This document shows positions 17,027 to 26,341 of a stretch of DNA of 64,000 bases, piece after piece (the stretch's first letter is position 1; each line of letters starts with the position of its first letter). The stretch covers positions 4,026,501 through 4,090,500 of the forward strand of contig NZ_CP054916.1 of the NCBI RefSeq assembly GCF_013364155.1. The letters are read 5' to 3'. The stretch is from Streptomyces sp. NA02950 (GTDB taxonomy: Bacteria > Actinomycetota > Actinomycetes > Streptomycetales > Streptomycetaceae). A program made the translations under genes and the position numbers. The notes below the pieces were generated by a model. The model was not told the origin of the DNA and made no database searches. It worked only from the letters and a program-made list of their open reading frames with translations.

Positions 17027-17592
17027 TCATCTCTCTCGCGGAGCCGCACGACGTGGCCAAGCTGCTGGCCTTCCGGGAGGAGGCCGCAGCTTGGCTTGCC
17101 CGTCTCGGCACCGACCAGTGGCGACGCCCCTATCCCGCTGACAAGCTGCTGGAGACCATCGAGGCAGGGACTGTCTTCATGGTTGTGGACGGCGATGCGA
17201 CGGTCGCGACCATCACTCTGACTCCCGACGCAGAAGCGGGGCTCTGGACAGAGCAGGAACTCGCGGAGCCCTCTCTGTTCATCAACAAGCTCACTGTGGC
17301 GCGCACGCATGCCGGGGCGAACGTCGGGGGGCGCCTGCTCGATTGGGCGGGGGATCGGGCCTATGAGGCCGGAGCCAAGTGGCTCCGTCTGGACGCGTGG
17401 ACGACTAACGAGGGGCTTCAGGCGTACTACCTTCGGCAAGGCTTCGAGCATGTTCGGACAGTCCTTGAGGGAGTGGCCGTGAACGGCGGCCCTCGGGTGT
17501 CTGGCTGGCTTGCTCAGCGCCCAACACGTCCTGCTGAGCACGGTTTCACGGACGACACCCCCAAGCCGGGAGGGGGCTGCTCTTCTTCGTGA
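17023..17592 (+). CDS. GNAT-family N-acetyltransferase coupled to the AICE repressor
   Basis: Acetyltransferase-fold protein of 189 aa. The N-terminal strand-helix LAEPHDVAKLLAFREEAAAWL is followed by the central sheet FMVVDGDATVATITLTPD. The acetyl-CoA loop region TVARTHAGANVGGRLLDWAGDRA and C-terminal YYLRQGFEHVRTV complete the fold. It starts at GTG 17023, overlapping the repressor stop by four bases, so the two are made together. In pSAM2-type elements this position is occupied by other accessory genes such as the Nudix pif, so it could modify an antibiotic, a toxin or a partner protein. Substrate unknown. Confidence 0.85.
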   Translation: MIISLAEPHDVAKLLAFREEAAAWLARLGTDQWRRPYPADKLLETIEAGTVFMVVDGDATVATITLTPDAEAGLWTEQELAEPSLFINKLTVARTHAGANVGGRLLDWAGDRAYEAGAKWLRLDAWTTNEGLQAYYLRQGFEHVRTVLEGVAVNGGPRVSGWLAQRPTRPAEHGFTDDTPKPGGGCSSS

Positions 17593-17931
17593 GTGAGGCC
17601 CGGGGCGAGACCGCCGGGCCCTCTCTGGGCCCTCCGAGGTCGACCGCCGACGACCAACAACGACCAACAACGACGGCCCAACCGCTGGTCAGCCGAGGTG
17701 TGCGGCCCGCTGACCAGGGGCGAAAAACGGGCCCGCCAGACCCAGGGCGAGAAGCGACATTCCACGGGAGCGGCGCATACTTCTATATTGTTTGATTAAT
17801 CACCTGTGGGGAGCACGCCTCATACCCCTGATGGAGCACCGGCGACGCCGTCGAGGCCGCCCGGCGCCCCCGCCGGTGCCCCGCGTCCACCGCGGGAGCC
17901 GCCCGCGTCATGCTGACCGAGGCTCCACGGA
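17593..17931. other. Non-coding right end of the element
   Basis: No credible gene between the GNAT stop and the tRNA-Tyr (17593-18133). It begins with a GGGCCC-TCTCT-GGGCCC hairpin at about 17620, then a run of GACCAACAAC repeats (17651-17671). An AT-rich patch at 17778-17800 (TTCTATATTGTTTGATTAAT), unlike its surroundings, could be an integrase arm or promoter site. Confidence 0.5.
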
Positions 17932-17974
17932 ACACGCGCGCCGGGTGCTCCGTCGGAGCACCCGGCGCGCGTGT
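17932..17974. terminator. Perfect 20-bp-arm hairpin near the right end of the element
   Basis: Two exact 20-base arms beginning ACACGCGCGCC and ending GGCGCGCGTGT surround a 3-base loop (17952-17954). It is the second strongest palindrome in this part of the window and lies 160 bp from tRNA-Tyr. No T run follows on either strand, so it may be a terminator, an RNA-stabilising hairpin or a recombination/transfer site. Confidence 0.7.
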
Positions 17975-18085
17975 GTCCAGCAGCCCCGCGTCGGCCTCTT
18001 CGGCACGCATGCGTCATGCTGCGGCTGAACTCAGGGGCGGAAGGACGAGATCGCCCATCGGGCGCGATCCCCACTTCCTCACGAG

Positions 18086-18127
18086 AACGGCCCCCGGCCG
18101 CGTTTCCGCGGCTCGGGGGCCGTTTGC
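18086..18127 (-). terminator. Terminator of tRNA-Tyr
   Basis: AACGGCCCCCG and its complement enclose a GCCGCG/CGCGG inner stem, seven bases from the 3' end of the tRNA. The same hairpin with a changed loop occurs at 5944-5984. Confidence 0.8.
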
Positions 18128-18133
18128 CCAGTG

Positions 18134-18215
18134 TGGCGGCGCCAGGATTCGAACCTGGGTAGGCTAAGCCGACGGATTTACAGTCCGCTCCCATTGGCCA
18201 CTCGGGCACACCGCC
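18134..18215 (-). tRNA. tRNA-Tyr (anticodon GTA)
   Basis: The minus strand folds into a class II tRNA of 82 bases with acceptor stem GGCGGTG/CGCCGCC, TPsiC arm containing GGTTCGAATCC, long variable arm and anticodon GTA (18179-18181). The CCA end is not encoded; discriminator is A. It is intact although it borders the element, as expected if the element carries a copy of the tRNA 3' end. tRNA-Tyr is a known target of SLP1-type AICEs. Confidence 0.95.
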
Positions 18216-18404
18216 TGGGATGTGGCCAGGCGCTCCGCTTGCGCGTCGCTGCTCCCTGGCAACGACGTAAACAATACCTGATGCGGAGGGGTGGTTCGCC
18301 ACCCGGTTGATCGCCTCTGGATCATGGCCGAGATCGCTAGGCTGGCTGATGCGGTCCGTGGGGCCGTGCCACTGACGGATCTACGTACGAGGAGCCAACT
18401 CAAG

Positions 18405-18893
18405 ATGGCCGACTCCAGTTTCGACATCGTCTCGAAGGTCGAGCGGCAGGAGGTCGACAACGCTCTCAACCAGGCGAGCCGCGAGATCTCCCAGCGCTAC
18501 GACTTCAAGAACGTCGGCGCCTCGATCGAGTGGTCGGGCGAGAAGATCGAGATGCGTGCCAACTCCGAGGAGCGGGTGAAGGCGATCCTCGATGTCTTCC
18601 AGTCCAAGCTGGTGAAGCGCGGGATCTCGCTCAAGTCGCTGGACGCGGGCGAGCCGCAGGCGTCGGGCAAGGAGTACAAGATCTTCGCTTCGCTGCAGGA
18701 GGGGATCACGCAGGAGAACGCGAAGAAGGTCGCCAAGATCATCCGCGATGAGGGGCCGAAGGGCGTCAAGGCGCAGGTGCAGGGCGAGGAGCTGCGGGTG
18801 ACATCCAAGAGCCGGGACGATCTCCAGTCGGTGATCGCGCTGCTCAAGGGCAAGGACTTCGACTTCGCGCTCCAGTTCGTGAACTACCGCTAG
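18405..18893 (+). CDS. yajQ: YajQ family nucleotide-binding protein
   Basis: Cytoplasmic YajQ-like protein of 162 aa with two ferredoxin-like subdomains. It begins [20 protein letters not shown], the family hallmark, and includes [15 protein letters not shown] and [21 protein letters not shown]. Members bind nucleotides or RNA, and some bind cyclic di-GMP as effectors; which applies here cannot be read from sequence. The ATG at 18405 has GGAG upstream. It lies just outside the element, after the divergently read tRNA-Tyr promoter region. Confidence 0.95.
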   Translation: MADSSFDIVSKVERQEVDNALNQASREISQRYDFKNVGASIEWSGEKIEMRANSEERVKAILDVFQSKLVKRGISLKSLDAGEPQASGKEYKIFASLQEGITQENAKKVAKIIRDEGPKGVKAQVQGEELRVTSKSRDDLQSVIALLKGKDFDFALQFVNYR

Positions 18894-18917
18894 CCCGTCC
18901 GACCTGCGCGAACGCCA

Positions 18918-19112
18918 TCACGCAGAGTTCGTGGGGGCACAACGGGGCATATCGCCGAGCGGAGTCTCAGCCGGTGTCCTCGTTGTGCCCTCGGTCGCGC
19001 TCGGTCCTCGTCCGAGGTCGGGCAGCAGCACGTCGTGGAGGTCCGCTCCGCCACCTGGGCGCGCGGCCCGCCCGTCCAGGCGCCCGACAGTGATGGCTTC
19101 TGGTGGCGTCAC
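18918..19112 (-). CDS. Possible small protein, weak
   Basis: In the 419-bp gap 18894-19312 the only candidate is a 64-codon frame from GTG 19112. It has GAGGAG six bases upstream and encodes a peptide beginning MTPPEAITVGRLDG with a GGGADLHDVLLPDLGRG centre. No family is recognised and the composition is not decisive. Otherwise the gap shows no hairpin or repeat of note. Confidence 0.2.
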   Translation of the reverse strand: MTPPEAITVGRLDGRAARPGGGADLHDVLLPDLGRGPSATEGTTRTPAETPLGDMPRCAPTNSA

Positions 19113-19312
19113 GTAGTGCTCCTCGGACGGTCGCGCGGAACCGATGCCGCGCGGGGCGGCACGCGGGAACGGTACGGCACGCGTGGGCTGTTCGGCTCGC
19201 ACGTACCTCTGGGCCGTGGCGTGGTCGACCTCGAACGGTCCGGCGAAGCGGCCCAGTTGTTCCTGTGGCGAAGCACTGCGCTGAGCGAGCGGCGGGCCCG
19301 AGCCACCCGCGC

Positions 19313-19705
19313 TCAGCGGCCCGCGAAGGGCTGGTCGGTCGGGACGATCTCGTGGCCGAGGGGGGTGAGGGAGATCGGGATCAGCTTGAAGTTGGCCAGG
19401 CCCAGGGGGATGCCGATGATCGTCAGGCACATCGCGACACCGGTGATGATGTGCCCGAGGGCGAGCCACCAGCCCGCGAGGACGAGCCAGAGGACGTTTC
19501 CGACGCAGGAGGGGGCGCCCGCGTCGCGGCGGGGGACGGCCATGCGGCCGAAGGGCCACAGGGCGAAGCCCGCGATGCGGAACGAGGCGATGCCGAAGGG
19601 GATGCCGATGATGGTGATGCACAGCAGCAGACCGGCCAGCACATAGCCGAGGGCCATCCAGAGGCCCGCGAAGACCAGCCAGATGATGTTCAGGATCGTC
19701 TTCAT
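19313..19705 (-). CDS. YccF domain inner-membrane protein
   Basis: Four-helix membrane protein of 130 aa made of two similar halves. [18 protein letters not shown]...[17 protein letters not shown] is mirrored by [15 protein letters not shown]...[16 protein letters not shown]. This internal duplication with TIIGIP motifs defines YccF. Its start overlaps the HtpX stop (ATGA), so the two form an operon; role may concern membrane quality control, but function is unknown. Confidence 0.9.
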   Translation of the reverse strand: MKTILNIIWLVFAGLWMALGYVLAGLLLCITIIGIPFGIASFRIAGFALWPFGRMAVPRRDAGAPSCVGNVLWLVLAGWWLALGHIITGVAMCLTIIGIPLGLANFKLIPISLTPLGHEIVPTDQPFAGR

Positions 19706-20565
19706 CGCTGGTCGCCTGCCATCTGCTCGAGCCGGGCGATGCGCTCCGCCATGGGCGGGTGGGTGGAGAAGAGCTTGGACATGCCGCCACCGGCTCCGAA
19801 GGGGTTGGCGATCATCATATGGCCGGCGGTCTCCAACCGGGGCTCGGGGGGCAGCGGGAGCTGCCTGGTCCCGGCGTCCAGCTTGCGCAGGGCGCCGGCG
19901 AGGGCGAGGGGGTCGCCGGTGAGCTGGGCACCGGCGGCGTCCGCCTCGTACTCGCGGGAGCGGCTGACGGCGAGCTGGATGAGGGAGGCCGCCAGCGGGC
20001 CCAGGATCATGATCAGCAGCATGCCGAGGAAGCCGGGGCCCTCGTCGTCGTCGGACCGGCCGAAGGGGATCAGCCAGGCGAAGTTGACCAGGAACATCAC
20101 CACGGTGGCGAGGGCGCCCGCGATCGACGAGATGAGGATGTCGCGGTTGTAGACATGGCTCAGCTCATGGCCGATGACACCGCGCAGCTCACGCTCGTCG
20201 AGCAGCCGCAGGATGCCGTCGGTGCAGCACACCGCGGCGTTCCGCGGGTTGCGGCCGGTCGCGAAGGCGTTGGGCGCCTCGGTCGGGGAGATGTAGAGGC
20301 GGGGCATGGGCTGGCGGGCGGCCGTGGAGAGCTCGCGGACCATGCGGTAGAGCTGAGGGGCCTCGAATTCGCTGACGGGGCGGGCGCGCATGGCGCGAAG
20401 GGCCAGTTTGTCGCTGTTCCAGTAGGCGTAGGCGTTGGTCGCCAGGGCGACGAAGACCGCGATGATCAGTCCCGTGCGGCCGAAGAGGCTGCCGATGACG
20501 ATGATGAGCGCGGACAGTCCCCCGAGGAGTACGGCGGTCTTCAGCCCGTTGTGCCGGCGGTGCAC
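19702..20565 (-). CDS. htpX: HtpX-like M48 membrane metalloprotease
   Basis: Zinc protease of 287 aa that cleaves misfolded membrane proteins. Two N-terminal helices (residues 10-48) precede the catalytic motif HELSH (133-137). Two further hydrophobic segments and a [11 protein letters not shown] helix, which supplies the third zinc ligand, follow. The GTG at 20565 is chosen because GGGAGGG lies a few bases upstream. Co-transcribed with the YccF gene. Full length for the family. Confidence 0.93.
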   Translation of the reverse strand: MHRRHNGLKTAVLLGGLSALIIVIGSLFGRTGLIIAVFVALATNAYAYWNSDKLALRAMRARPVSEFEAPQLYRMVRELSTAARQPMPRLYISPTEAPNAFATGRNPRNAAVCCTDGILRLLDERELRGVIGHELSHVYNRDILISSIAGALATVVMFLVNFAWLIPFGRSDDDEGPGFLGMLLIMILGPLAASLIQLAVSRSREYEADAAGAQLTGDPLALAGALRKLDAGTRQLPLPPEPRLETAGHMMIANPFGAGGGMSKLFSTHPPMAERIARLEQMAGDQR

Positions 20566-20712
20566 GGTACGCCCTCCCAAGTAGTGCCGCGGGGGAACCT
20601 TCGGTGGGTGTCTCCACCTTCCAGTGGACCCTCCCGAACTGGTCAACGCCAGGTGAGGGCCACTAGTTCCCTTGTGCACGCGGTCGCGGGCCGCCGGCCG
20701 GTGAGGATCAGA

Positions 20713-22308
20713 TCACAGCAGGGTGCCCGAGGCGAAGCGGAGCACGAGCTGAGGGGCGCCGGACAGGACGATGCCGAGGGCGGCGGCCAGGCCGATGGCG
20801 GCGGTGAGCGGGACCGCCGCCGTCCGGGTGACCGCCACCTCCCCGGCGGGCGTCTCCGCCGCGGCCGTCCGGGGGGTGGGGGCCGGGGCGCGGAAGAGCG
20901 TCGCCGTCCACTGAAGGTAGTAGTAGAGCGCGATCACCACGTTCACGGCCATCACCACGGCCAGCCAGCCCAGCCCGGCGTCGACGGCCGCGGAGAAGAC
21001 GGCCACCTTGGCGAAGAGCCCGATGACGCCCGGGGGCAGCCCGGCCAGGCAGAGCAGGAAGAAGCCGAGGGCGAGGGCCGCGGCCGGGCGGGCGGCGTAG
21101 AGGCCGCGGTAGTCGGTGAGCCGGTTGCCCGGGCTGGTACGGGCCACCAGGGCGGCCACGGCGAACGCGCCGAGGTTCACGGCCGCGTACATCAGGGCGT
21201 AGGCAACCGTGGAGCCCACGGCGTGGGAGATGTCCCGCGCGCTGTCCCCGTATCCGGCGGCGGCGATCGGCACCAGCAGATAGCCCGCCTGCGCCACGGA
21301 GGACCAGGCGAGCAGCCGGACGGCGCTGAAGGCGCGCTCGGGGCGCTGGCGCAGCGCGGCGGCGTTGCCCGCGGTCATGGTCAGCGCGGCGAGGACGGCG
21401 ACCACCGGGCCCCACACATCGGCGTAGGACGGGAAGGCGAGGACGGTCACCAGGATGAGGCCGGAGAACCCCACCGCCTTGCCGACGACGGACAGATAGG
21501 CGGCCACCGGGACCGGCGCGCCCACATAGGTGTCCGGCACCCAGAAGTGGAAGGGGACGGCCGCGGTCTTGAACGCAAAGCCCACCAGGGTGAGCACGAC
21601 GCCCGCCTGGGCGAGCGTGTCGAGCCGTGGATCGACGTCGGTGAGGCCCTCGGCGATCCGGGACAGATGGAGGCTGCCGGTGGCGGCGTAGACGAAGCTG
21701 ACGCCGAGCAGCATCACGGCGGTCGCGGTGACCGAGGAGAGGAAGAACTTCAGCGCGGCCTCGGAGGAGAGGCGGTCGCCGCGGCGCATGCCGACCAGGG
21801 CGAAGGCCGGGAGGGAGGCCACCTCCAGGGCGATGACGAGGGTCGCCAGATCGCGCGAGGCGGGCAGCAGGGCCGCGCCGGAGGCGGAGGACAGCAGCAG
21901 GAACCAGAACTCGCCCGCGGGGAGTTTGAGATCGGCGACGTTGCTGATGGACAGCAGCGCGGTGAGCAGCGCCCCGCCGAGCACCAGGAACTGGACGACG
22001 AGCGCGAAGCTGTCGGCCGTGTAGCTGCATACGTCGGCGTCGGAGGTCAGGCAGAAGGTGGAGCGGTCGCCGTCCAGCAGCGGCAGCAGGCTGAGCGCGG
22101 CCAGGGCGAGGCCCCCGACGGCCAGCCAGCCCAGGAGGGGCTTGCGGCGCTCGGGCAGGAAGAGGTCGGCGACGAGGCAGACCAGGGCGGCCACGGCGGC
22201 GAGGGTGGGCGGGGCGATGGCGAGCCAGTCGACCGACTGGACCAGGCTGCCGGCCAGCGCCGTGGAGTCCGCGGCGAGCCCGGAGGGGCCCGGGGCGATC
22301 GGGGTCAT
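20713..22308 (-). CDS. nuoN2: NADH-quinone oxidoreductase subunit N, second copy
   Basis: Proton-pumping antiporter-like subunit (531 aa, about 14 helices), last gene of the second nuo operon. Motifs include LPAFALVGMRRGDRLSSEAALKFFL, GFAFKTAAVPFHFWVPDTYVGAP with the conserved Lys of the proton channel, and LAWSSVAQAGYLL. A linker rich in Pro and Thr (APTPRTAAAETPAG) precedes the last helix. Its start is coupled to nuoM2 (TGATG). Confidence 0.93.
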   Translation of the reverse strand: MTPIAPGPSGLAADSTALAGSLVQSVDWLAIAPPTLAAVAALVCLVADLFLPERRKPLLGWLAVGGLALAALSLLPLLDGDRSTFCLTSDADVCSYTADSFALVVQFLVLGGALLTALLSISNVADLKLPAGEFWFLLLSSASGAALLPASRDLATLVIALEVASLPAFALVGMRRGDRLSSEAALKFFLSSVTATAVMLLGVSFVYAATGSLHLSRIAEGLTDVDPRLDTLAQAGVVLTLVGFAFKTAAVPFHFWVPDTYVGAPVPVAAYLSVVGKAVGFSGLILVTVLAFPSYADVWGPVVAVLAALTMTAGNAAALRQRPERAFSAVRLLAWSSVAQAGYLLVPIAAAGYGDSARDISHAVGSTVAYALMYAAVNLGAFAVAALVARTSPGNRLTDYRGLYAARPAAALALGFFLLCLAGLPPGVIGLFAKVAVFSAAVDAGLGWLAVVMAVNVVIALYYYLQWTATLFRAPAPTPRTAAAETPAGEVAVTRTAAVPLTAAIGLAAALGIVLSGAPQLVLRFASGTLL

Positions 22309-23927
22309 CACTTGCCTCCCGCGAGGAGCTGCTGCACGGCCGGGTCGCTGAGGCCGAGGAGGGCCGCGGGCCACAGTCCGGCGAGGACGGTGAGGGCCAC
22401 CAGGGGGCTCCAGGCGGCGGCCTCGTGGCCGCGGACGTCGGCCAGGGCGGGCCGTGCGGCCCCGGGTTCGGCGGGGTGCTGTCCGGGCTCGGCGGGGTGG
22501 TCGCCCATGCATACGCGCCGTACGACGACGAGCATGTACGCGGCGGTCAGCAGGGTGCCGAAACCGGCGAGCGCCATGAAGGTGAGGTACGCCGGGCGGC
22601 TGAGGCCGTCGGCGGGGTCGAACGCGCCGAACATGGCGAGCATCTCGCCCCAGAACCCGGCGAGCCCGGGCAGCCCCAGCGAGGCGACGGCGCCGAAGGC
22701 GAGCAGTCCGCCCAGGCGCGGCGCGCGCCCGTAGAGGGCCGCGCCGGTGGTGCCCGAGAGCTGGTCGAGGTCGGTGGTGCCGGTGCGGTCCTTGAGCGCG
22801 CCGACGAGGAAGAACAGCAGCCCGGTGATCAGGCCGTGGGCGATGTTGGCGAACAGCGCGCCGTTGACCCCGGTGGGGGTGAGGGTCGCGATGCCCAGGA
22901 GCACGAAGCCCATGTGGCCGACGGAGGAGTAGGCGATCAGCCGCTTGAGGTCGCCCCTGGCCCCGGTGCGGGCGAGCGCCAGACAGGCGAGCGATCCGTA
23001 GAGGATGCCGACGACGGCGAACGCGGCGAGGTAGGGCGCGTAGGTGTGGGCGCCGTCGGGGGTCATCGGCAGCACGATGCGGACCAGCCCGTAGGTGCCC
23101 ATCTTGAGCAGGACGCCCGCCAGGAGGACGGAGCCGACCGTGGGGGCGGCGGTGTGGGCGTCGGGCAACCAGCTGTGCAGCGGCCACATCGGGGCCTTGA
23201 CGGCCAGTCCCACGATGATGGCCAGGGCGGCGATCAGCTGAGTGGTGTGGCCGAGTCCGGAGCCGCCCGCGCCGGAGGCGCTATCGGATGCAGGGGCGGC
23301 GAGGGCCACCATGTCGAAGGTGCCGCCCTTGAGGCCGACGAGGAGGAGGCCGAGCAGCATGACGACGGAGCCGAGCAGGGTGTAGAGGATGAACCGCCAG
23401 GCGGCGCGCTCCCGTTCGGCGCCTCCCCATCGGTTGATGAGGAAGTACATCGGGATGAGCACCGTCTCGAAGGCCAGGAAGAACAGCATCAGGTCCAGGA
23501 CCGCGAAGCTGGCGAGGGTGCCGCCCTCCAGGAGCAGCAGCAGCGCGACGAACGCCTTGGGCGACGGCCCGGCGGGCTGGTTGTAGTAGCCGTAGAGCGC
23601 GCAGAGGAAGGTCAGCAGCGCGGTCAGCACCAGCAGCGGCAGCGAGACGCCGTCCACCCCGAGGTGGATCCGGATGTCCAGCGCCGGGATCCAGCTGACG
23701 TCGGTCTGCGCCTGCATCCTGGCCGGGTGGCCGTGGTCGAACCCGATGGCCAGGGCGACGGTGGCGGCCAGCACCGCACCGGTGACGGTCACGCCGTGCC
23801 GGAGCACGGCCTGCCGGGGGTCGCGGCCGCGCAGCCCGGGCGGGGCCGGGAGCAGGGCGGCGACGGAGCCGAGCAGCGGCAGTACGACGACGGCCAGGAG
23901 CAGGACGTGCAGGGCGGTGTGGTTCAC
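22308..23927 (-). CDS. nuoM2: NADH-quinone oxidoreductase subunit M, second copy
   Basis: Proton-pumping membrane subunit of 539 aa. It has HLGVDGVSLPLLVLTALLTF, the conserved glutamate segment FFLAFETVLIPMYFLINRWGG, and AVKAPMWPLHSWLPDAHTAAPTVGSVLLAG, the NuoM hallmark. A second lysine region is present in RLIAYSSVGHMG. GTG start at 23927, three bases after the nuoL2 stop. The cytoplasmic loop near the C-terminus has a short duplicated GDHPAEPG/QHPAEPG. Confidence 0.95.
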   Translation of the reverse strand: MNHTALHVLLLAVVVLPLLGSVAALLPAPPGLRGRDPRQAVLRHGVTVTGAVLAATVALAIGFDHGHPARMQAQTDVSWIPALDIRIHLGVDGVSLPLLVLTALLTFLCALYGYYNQPAGPSPKAFVALLLLLEGGTLASFAVLDLMLFFLAFETVLIPMYFLINRWGGAERERAAWRFILYTLLGSVVMLLGLLLVGLKGGTFDMVALAAPASDSASGAGGSGLGHTTQLIAALAIIVGLAVKAPMWPLHSWLPDAHTAAPTVGSVLLAGVLLKMGTYGLVRIVLPMTPDGAHTYAPYLAAFAVVGILYGSLACLALARTGARGDLKRLIAYSSVGHMGFVLLGIATLTPTGVNGALFANIAHGLITGLLFFLVGALKDRTGTTDLDQLSGTTGAALYGRAPRLGGLLAFGAVASLGLPGLAGFWGEMLAMFGAFDPADGLSRPAYLTFMALAGFGTLLTAAYMLVVVRRVCMGDHPAEPGQHPAEPGAARPALADVRGHEAAAWSPLVALTVLAGLWPAALLGLSDPAVQQLLAGGK

Positions 23928-23930
23928 GGG

Positions 23931-25946
23931 TCAGGCTCCCGCTGCGACGAGGACGGCGGCGACGGCCAGGACGAGGGAGCCCGCGAGCAGTGCGCCGAGA
24001 TAGGTCTGCACATTGCCGTTCTGGGCGCGGCGGACGGCCGCGCCGAACAGGCCCGGCGCACCGGCCGCGCCGCGCACATAGGTCTCCACGACCTCGCGGT
24101 CGAGGAAGCGGACGAGACCGGCGGCGGCGCGCACGGGGCGGACGAACAGCGCGCTGTAGAGGGCGTCGAGGTGGAAGCCGGTGGCCGCGTGGCGGTGCAG
24201 CGGGCCGAGCAGCAGGCGGCCGGGGTCGGCCGGGTCGGCCGCCGCCGCGACGGAGCCGTAGGCGGCCTCGTGGGTGGCGATGGCCTCGGCCTCGGAGACG
24301 GCGTCGGCGGCGTCCGGGTGGGCGGCCACCGCGCCGAGCGGGAGACGGGCGGCGCGGGCGGAGGTGTGCCGCCAGGCGCCGTACATCACCAGCGCTCCGG
24401 CGAGGGCCGCCCCGGTGCCCAGGACGGAGGTGGTGAGGGTCGGGGTGAGGCTCCCGCCGTCGAACCAGTCCGGCAGGACGCCGTAGGTCAGGCCGAGCCC
24501 GGCGGTGGGCAGGAAGAGCACCCACAGCACCGCGTTCATGGCGACCGGCTGCCTGCCGTGGTCCGGGGCGGGCTCGCCCTTGCCCTGGAAGGCCATCAGC
24601 CACAGCCGGGCGGCGTACCCGGCGGTGAGCAGGGCGGTGAGCAGCCCGGCGACGAGCACGGTCCAGCCGACGCCCTCGGGGACGTCCGTGGTGTGGCCGG
24701 TGGCGGCGTGCTCGGCGGCGCCGAGGACGGCCTCCTTGGAGAAGAAGCCCGCGAAGGGCGGGAGGGCGGCGAGCGCGAGCAGGGCGACCGTCACGGTCCA
24801 GAAGGCGTCGGGGATCCGCTTGGTGAGGCCGCTCATCCGGGACATGGCGGAGAGCGAGTTGGTCCCCGCGGCGTGGATGATCAGGCCGGCGCCGAGGAAG
24901 AGGAGCGCCTTGAACGCGCCGTGCGCGATGAGGTGGAAGACGGCGGCGCCGCGGTCGCCGACGGCCAGCGCACCGGTCATGTAGCCGAGCTGGCCGACGG
25001 TCGAGTAGGCGAGGACACGTTTGATGTCGTCCTGGGCGAGCGCGGCGAGCGCCGAACCGACCATGGTGACGGCCGCCGTGGCGGCGAGCACGGCCAGCGC
25101 GGCGGCGGAGGAGAGGAAGACGGGCAGCAGCCGGGCGATGAAGTAGACACCGGCCGCGACCATGGTCGCGGCGTGGATGAGCGCGGAGACCGGGGTGGGA
25201 CCGGCCATCGCGTCGGGCAGCCAGGTGTGCAGCGGGAACTGCGCGGACTTGCCCGCGACCCCCGCGAGCAGCAGCAGCGCGATCAGGGTCGGATGGTCCA
25301 GCGGCGCACCGGAGTCGGAGGTGAGCCGGGTGACGATCCCGCTGATGCGATACGTTCCCGTGTCGCCCGCGAGCACGAAGAGGCCGATCAGGAAGGGGAC
25401 ATCGCCCAGCTTGGTGACCAGGAACGCCTTGAGGGAGGCGGAGCGGGCGGCCGCGGTCTCCCAGTAGTGGCCGACCAGGAAGTACGAGCAGATGCCCATG
25501 ATCTCCCAGCCGACCAGCAGCACGATGAGGTCGTCGGAGTAGACGACGAGCAGCATCGCGGAGGTGAAGAGGGAGACCAGCGCGGCATAGGAGGGGTAGC
25601 GCGGGTCGTCGCGCAGATAGCCGGTCGAGTAGATCTGGACGCAGCAGGCCACGACGCCGACGAGGACGGCGACCAGGGCGGCGAAACCGTCGACGTTCAG
25701 GGCGAGGTCGATGGGGACCGAGCCGGTGTCGGCCAGCCGGGTCGAGGCGTGGAGGGGCGCGGTCCCGGAGCCCGCTCCCCCGCCCTGGCGTACGGCGACG
25801 AGCACGGCGAGCGCGGCCGCGGCCAGGGTGGGCAGTACGGCGAGCGGGCGGACGAAGCCGGGGGCGCGGCGGCCCGCCCCGAGACCCGCCAGGGCGCCGA
25901 GGAAGGGCAGCAGGGGGACGAGAACGGCGGCGGTCGTGGTCGTCAC
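23931..25946 (-). CDS. nuoL2: NADH-quinone oxidoreductase subunit L, second copy
   Basis: Largest antiporter-like subunit (671 aa) with the lateral amphipathic helix at its C-terminus. Key segments: [65 protein letters not shown] and [17 protein letters not shown] start overlaps the nuoK2 stop (GTGA). It is about 40 residues longer than the copy at 60241-62136. Confidence 0.95.
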   Translation of the reverse strand: MTTTTAAVLVPLLPFLGALAGLGAGRRAPGFVRPLAVLPTLAAAALAVLVAVRQGGGAGSGTAPLHASTRLADTGSVPIDLALNVDGFAALVAVLVGVVACCVQIYSTGYLRDDPRYPSYAALVSLFTSAMLLVVYSDDLIVLLVGWEIMGICSYFLVGHYWETAAARSASLKAFLVTKLGDVPFLIGLFVLAGDTGTYRISGIVTRLTSDSGAPLDHPTLIALLLLAGVAGKSAQFPLHTWLPDAMAGPTPVSALIHAATMVAAGVYFIARLLPVFLSSAAALAVLAATAAVTMVGSALAALAQDDIKRVLAYSTVGQLGYMTGALAVGDRGAAVFHLIAHGAFKALLFLGAGLIIHAAGTNSLSAMSRMSGLTKRIPDAFWTVTVALLALAALPPFAGFFSKEAVLGAAEHAATGHTTDVPEGVGWTVLVAGLLTALLTAGYAARLWLMAFQGKGEPAPDHGRQPVAMNAVLWVLFLPTAGLGLTYGVLPDWFDGGSLTPTLTTSVLGTGAALAGALVMYGAWRHTSARAARLPLGAVAAHPDAADAVSEAEAIATHEAAYGSVAAAADPADPGRLLLGPLHRHAATGFHLDALYSALFVRPVRAAAGLVRFLDREVVETYVRGAAGAPGLFGAAVRRAQNGNVQTYLGALLAGSLVLAVAAVLVAAGA

Positions 25947-26341
25947 GCGGTCTGCCTCCGAACGGGAGTTGCCTGGTCGGCGCCGTTGTCAGTGGGGGCT
26001 GTCACGCTGTCGTCAGCGGGGGTGCCGGACGGAGGGGGGTCGGCGAGGTCCCGGAGCCGGTCGACGTCGGCGGTGCCGCGGTTGCGGTGGACGAGGAGGA
26101 CGATGGCGAGACCGATGCCGATCTCGGCGGCGGCGATGGCGATGGTGAACAGGGTGAGGGCCTGGCCCGCGTGCAGGGTGTCGCGGAGCCAGACGTCGAA
26201 GGCGACGAGGTTGAGGTTGACGGCGTTGAGCATCAGCTCGACCGACATCAGCACCAGGATCGCGTTGCGGCGGGCGAGCACGCCGTAGAGGCCGGTGCAG
26301 AAGAGGAGGACGGCGAGGACGGCGGGGTAGGCGAGGTGCAT
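25943..26341 (-). CDS. nuoK2: NADH-quinone oxidoreductase subunit K, second copy
   Basis: Three-helix proton-channel subunit (132 aa). The conserved membrane glutamates are present in [18 protein letters not shown] and [18 protein letters not shown]. It is about 30 residues longer than the usual 99-100 because of a polar C-terminal tail. TGATG junction with nuoJ2 and GTGA with nuoL2. Confidence 0.93.
   Translation of the reverse strand: MHLAYPAVLAVLLFCTGLYGVLARRNAILVLMSVELMLNAVNLNLVAFDVWLRDTLHAGQALTLFTIAIAAAEIGIGLAIVLLVHRNRGTADVDRLRDLADPPPSGTPADDSVTAPTDNGADQATPVRRQTA

Larger units (their letters stand above)
5986..18147. mobile_element. Actinomycete integrative and conjugative element (AICE), approximate limits
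   Basis: A contiguous block carries the full AICE gene set in the usual order on the minus strand: small transfer genes, traB, replication genes, xis, int. A divergent GntR repressor controls it. The integrase lies at the left end and an intact tRNA-Tyr at the right end. The most likely ends are the tRNA-Tyr 3' end and its diverged copy near 6000. An exact duplicated att core was not found by eye, so the left limit could instead be nearer 6700-6790, next to int. No relaxase or type IV secretion genes are present, as expected for TraB-driven double-stranded DNA transfer. Confidence 0.75.

Noticed and set aside
17820..18302. Open frame of 160 codons on the minus strand spanning the tRNA
   Set aside because: Its middle is a translation of tRNA-Tyr (a well-known false protein), and the rest covers terminator hairpins.
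19759..26288. Very long plus-strand open frames (991 and 1287 codons) opposite the second nuo operon
   Set aside because: They are antisense to clearly recognised nuo genes, are rich in Gly, Glu, Asp and Arg, and arise from high-GC codon bias.
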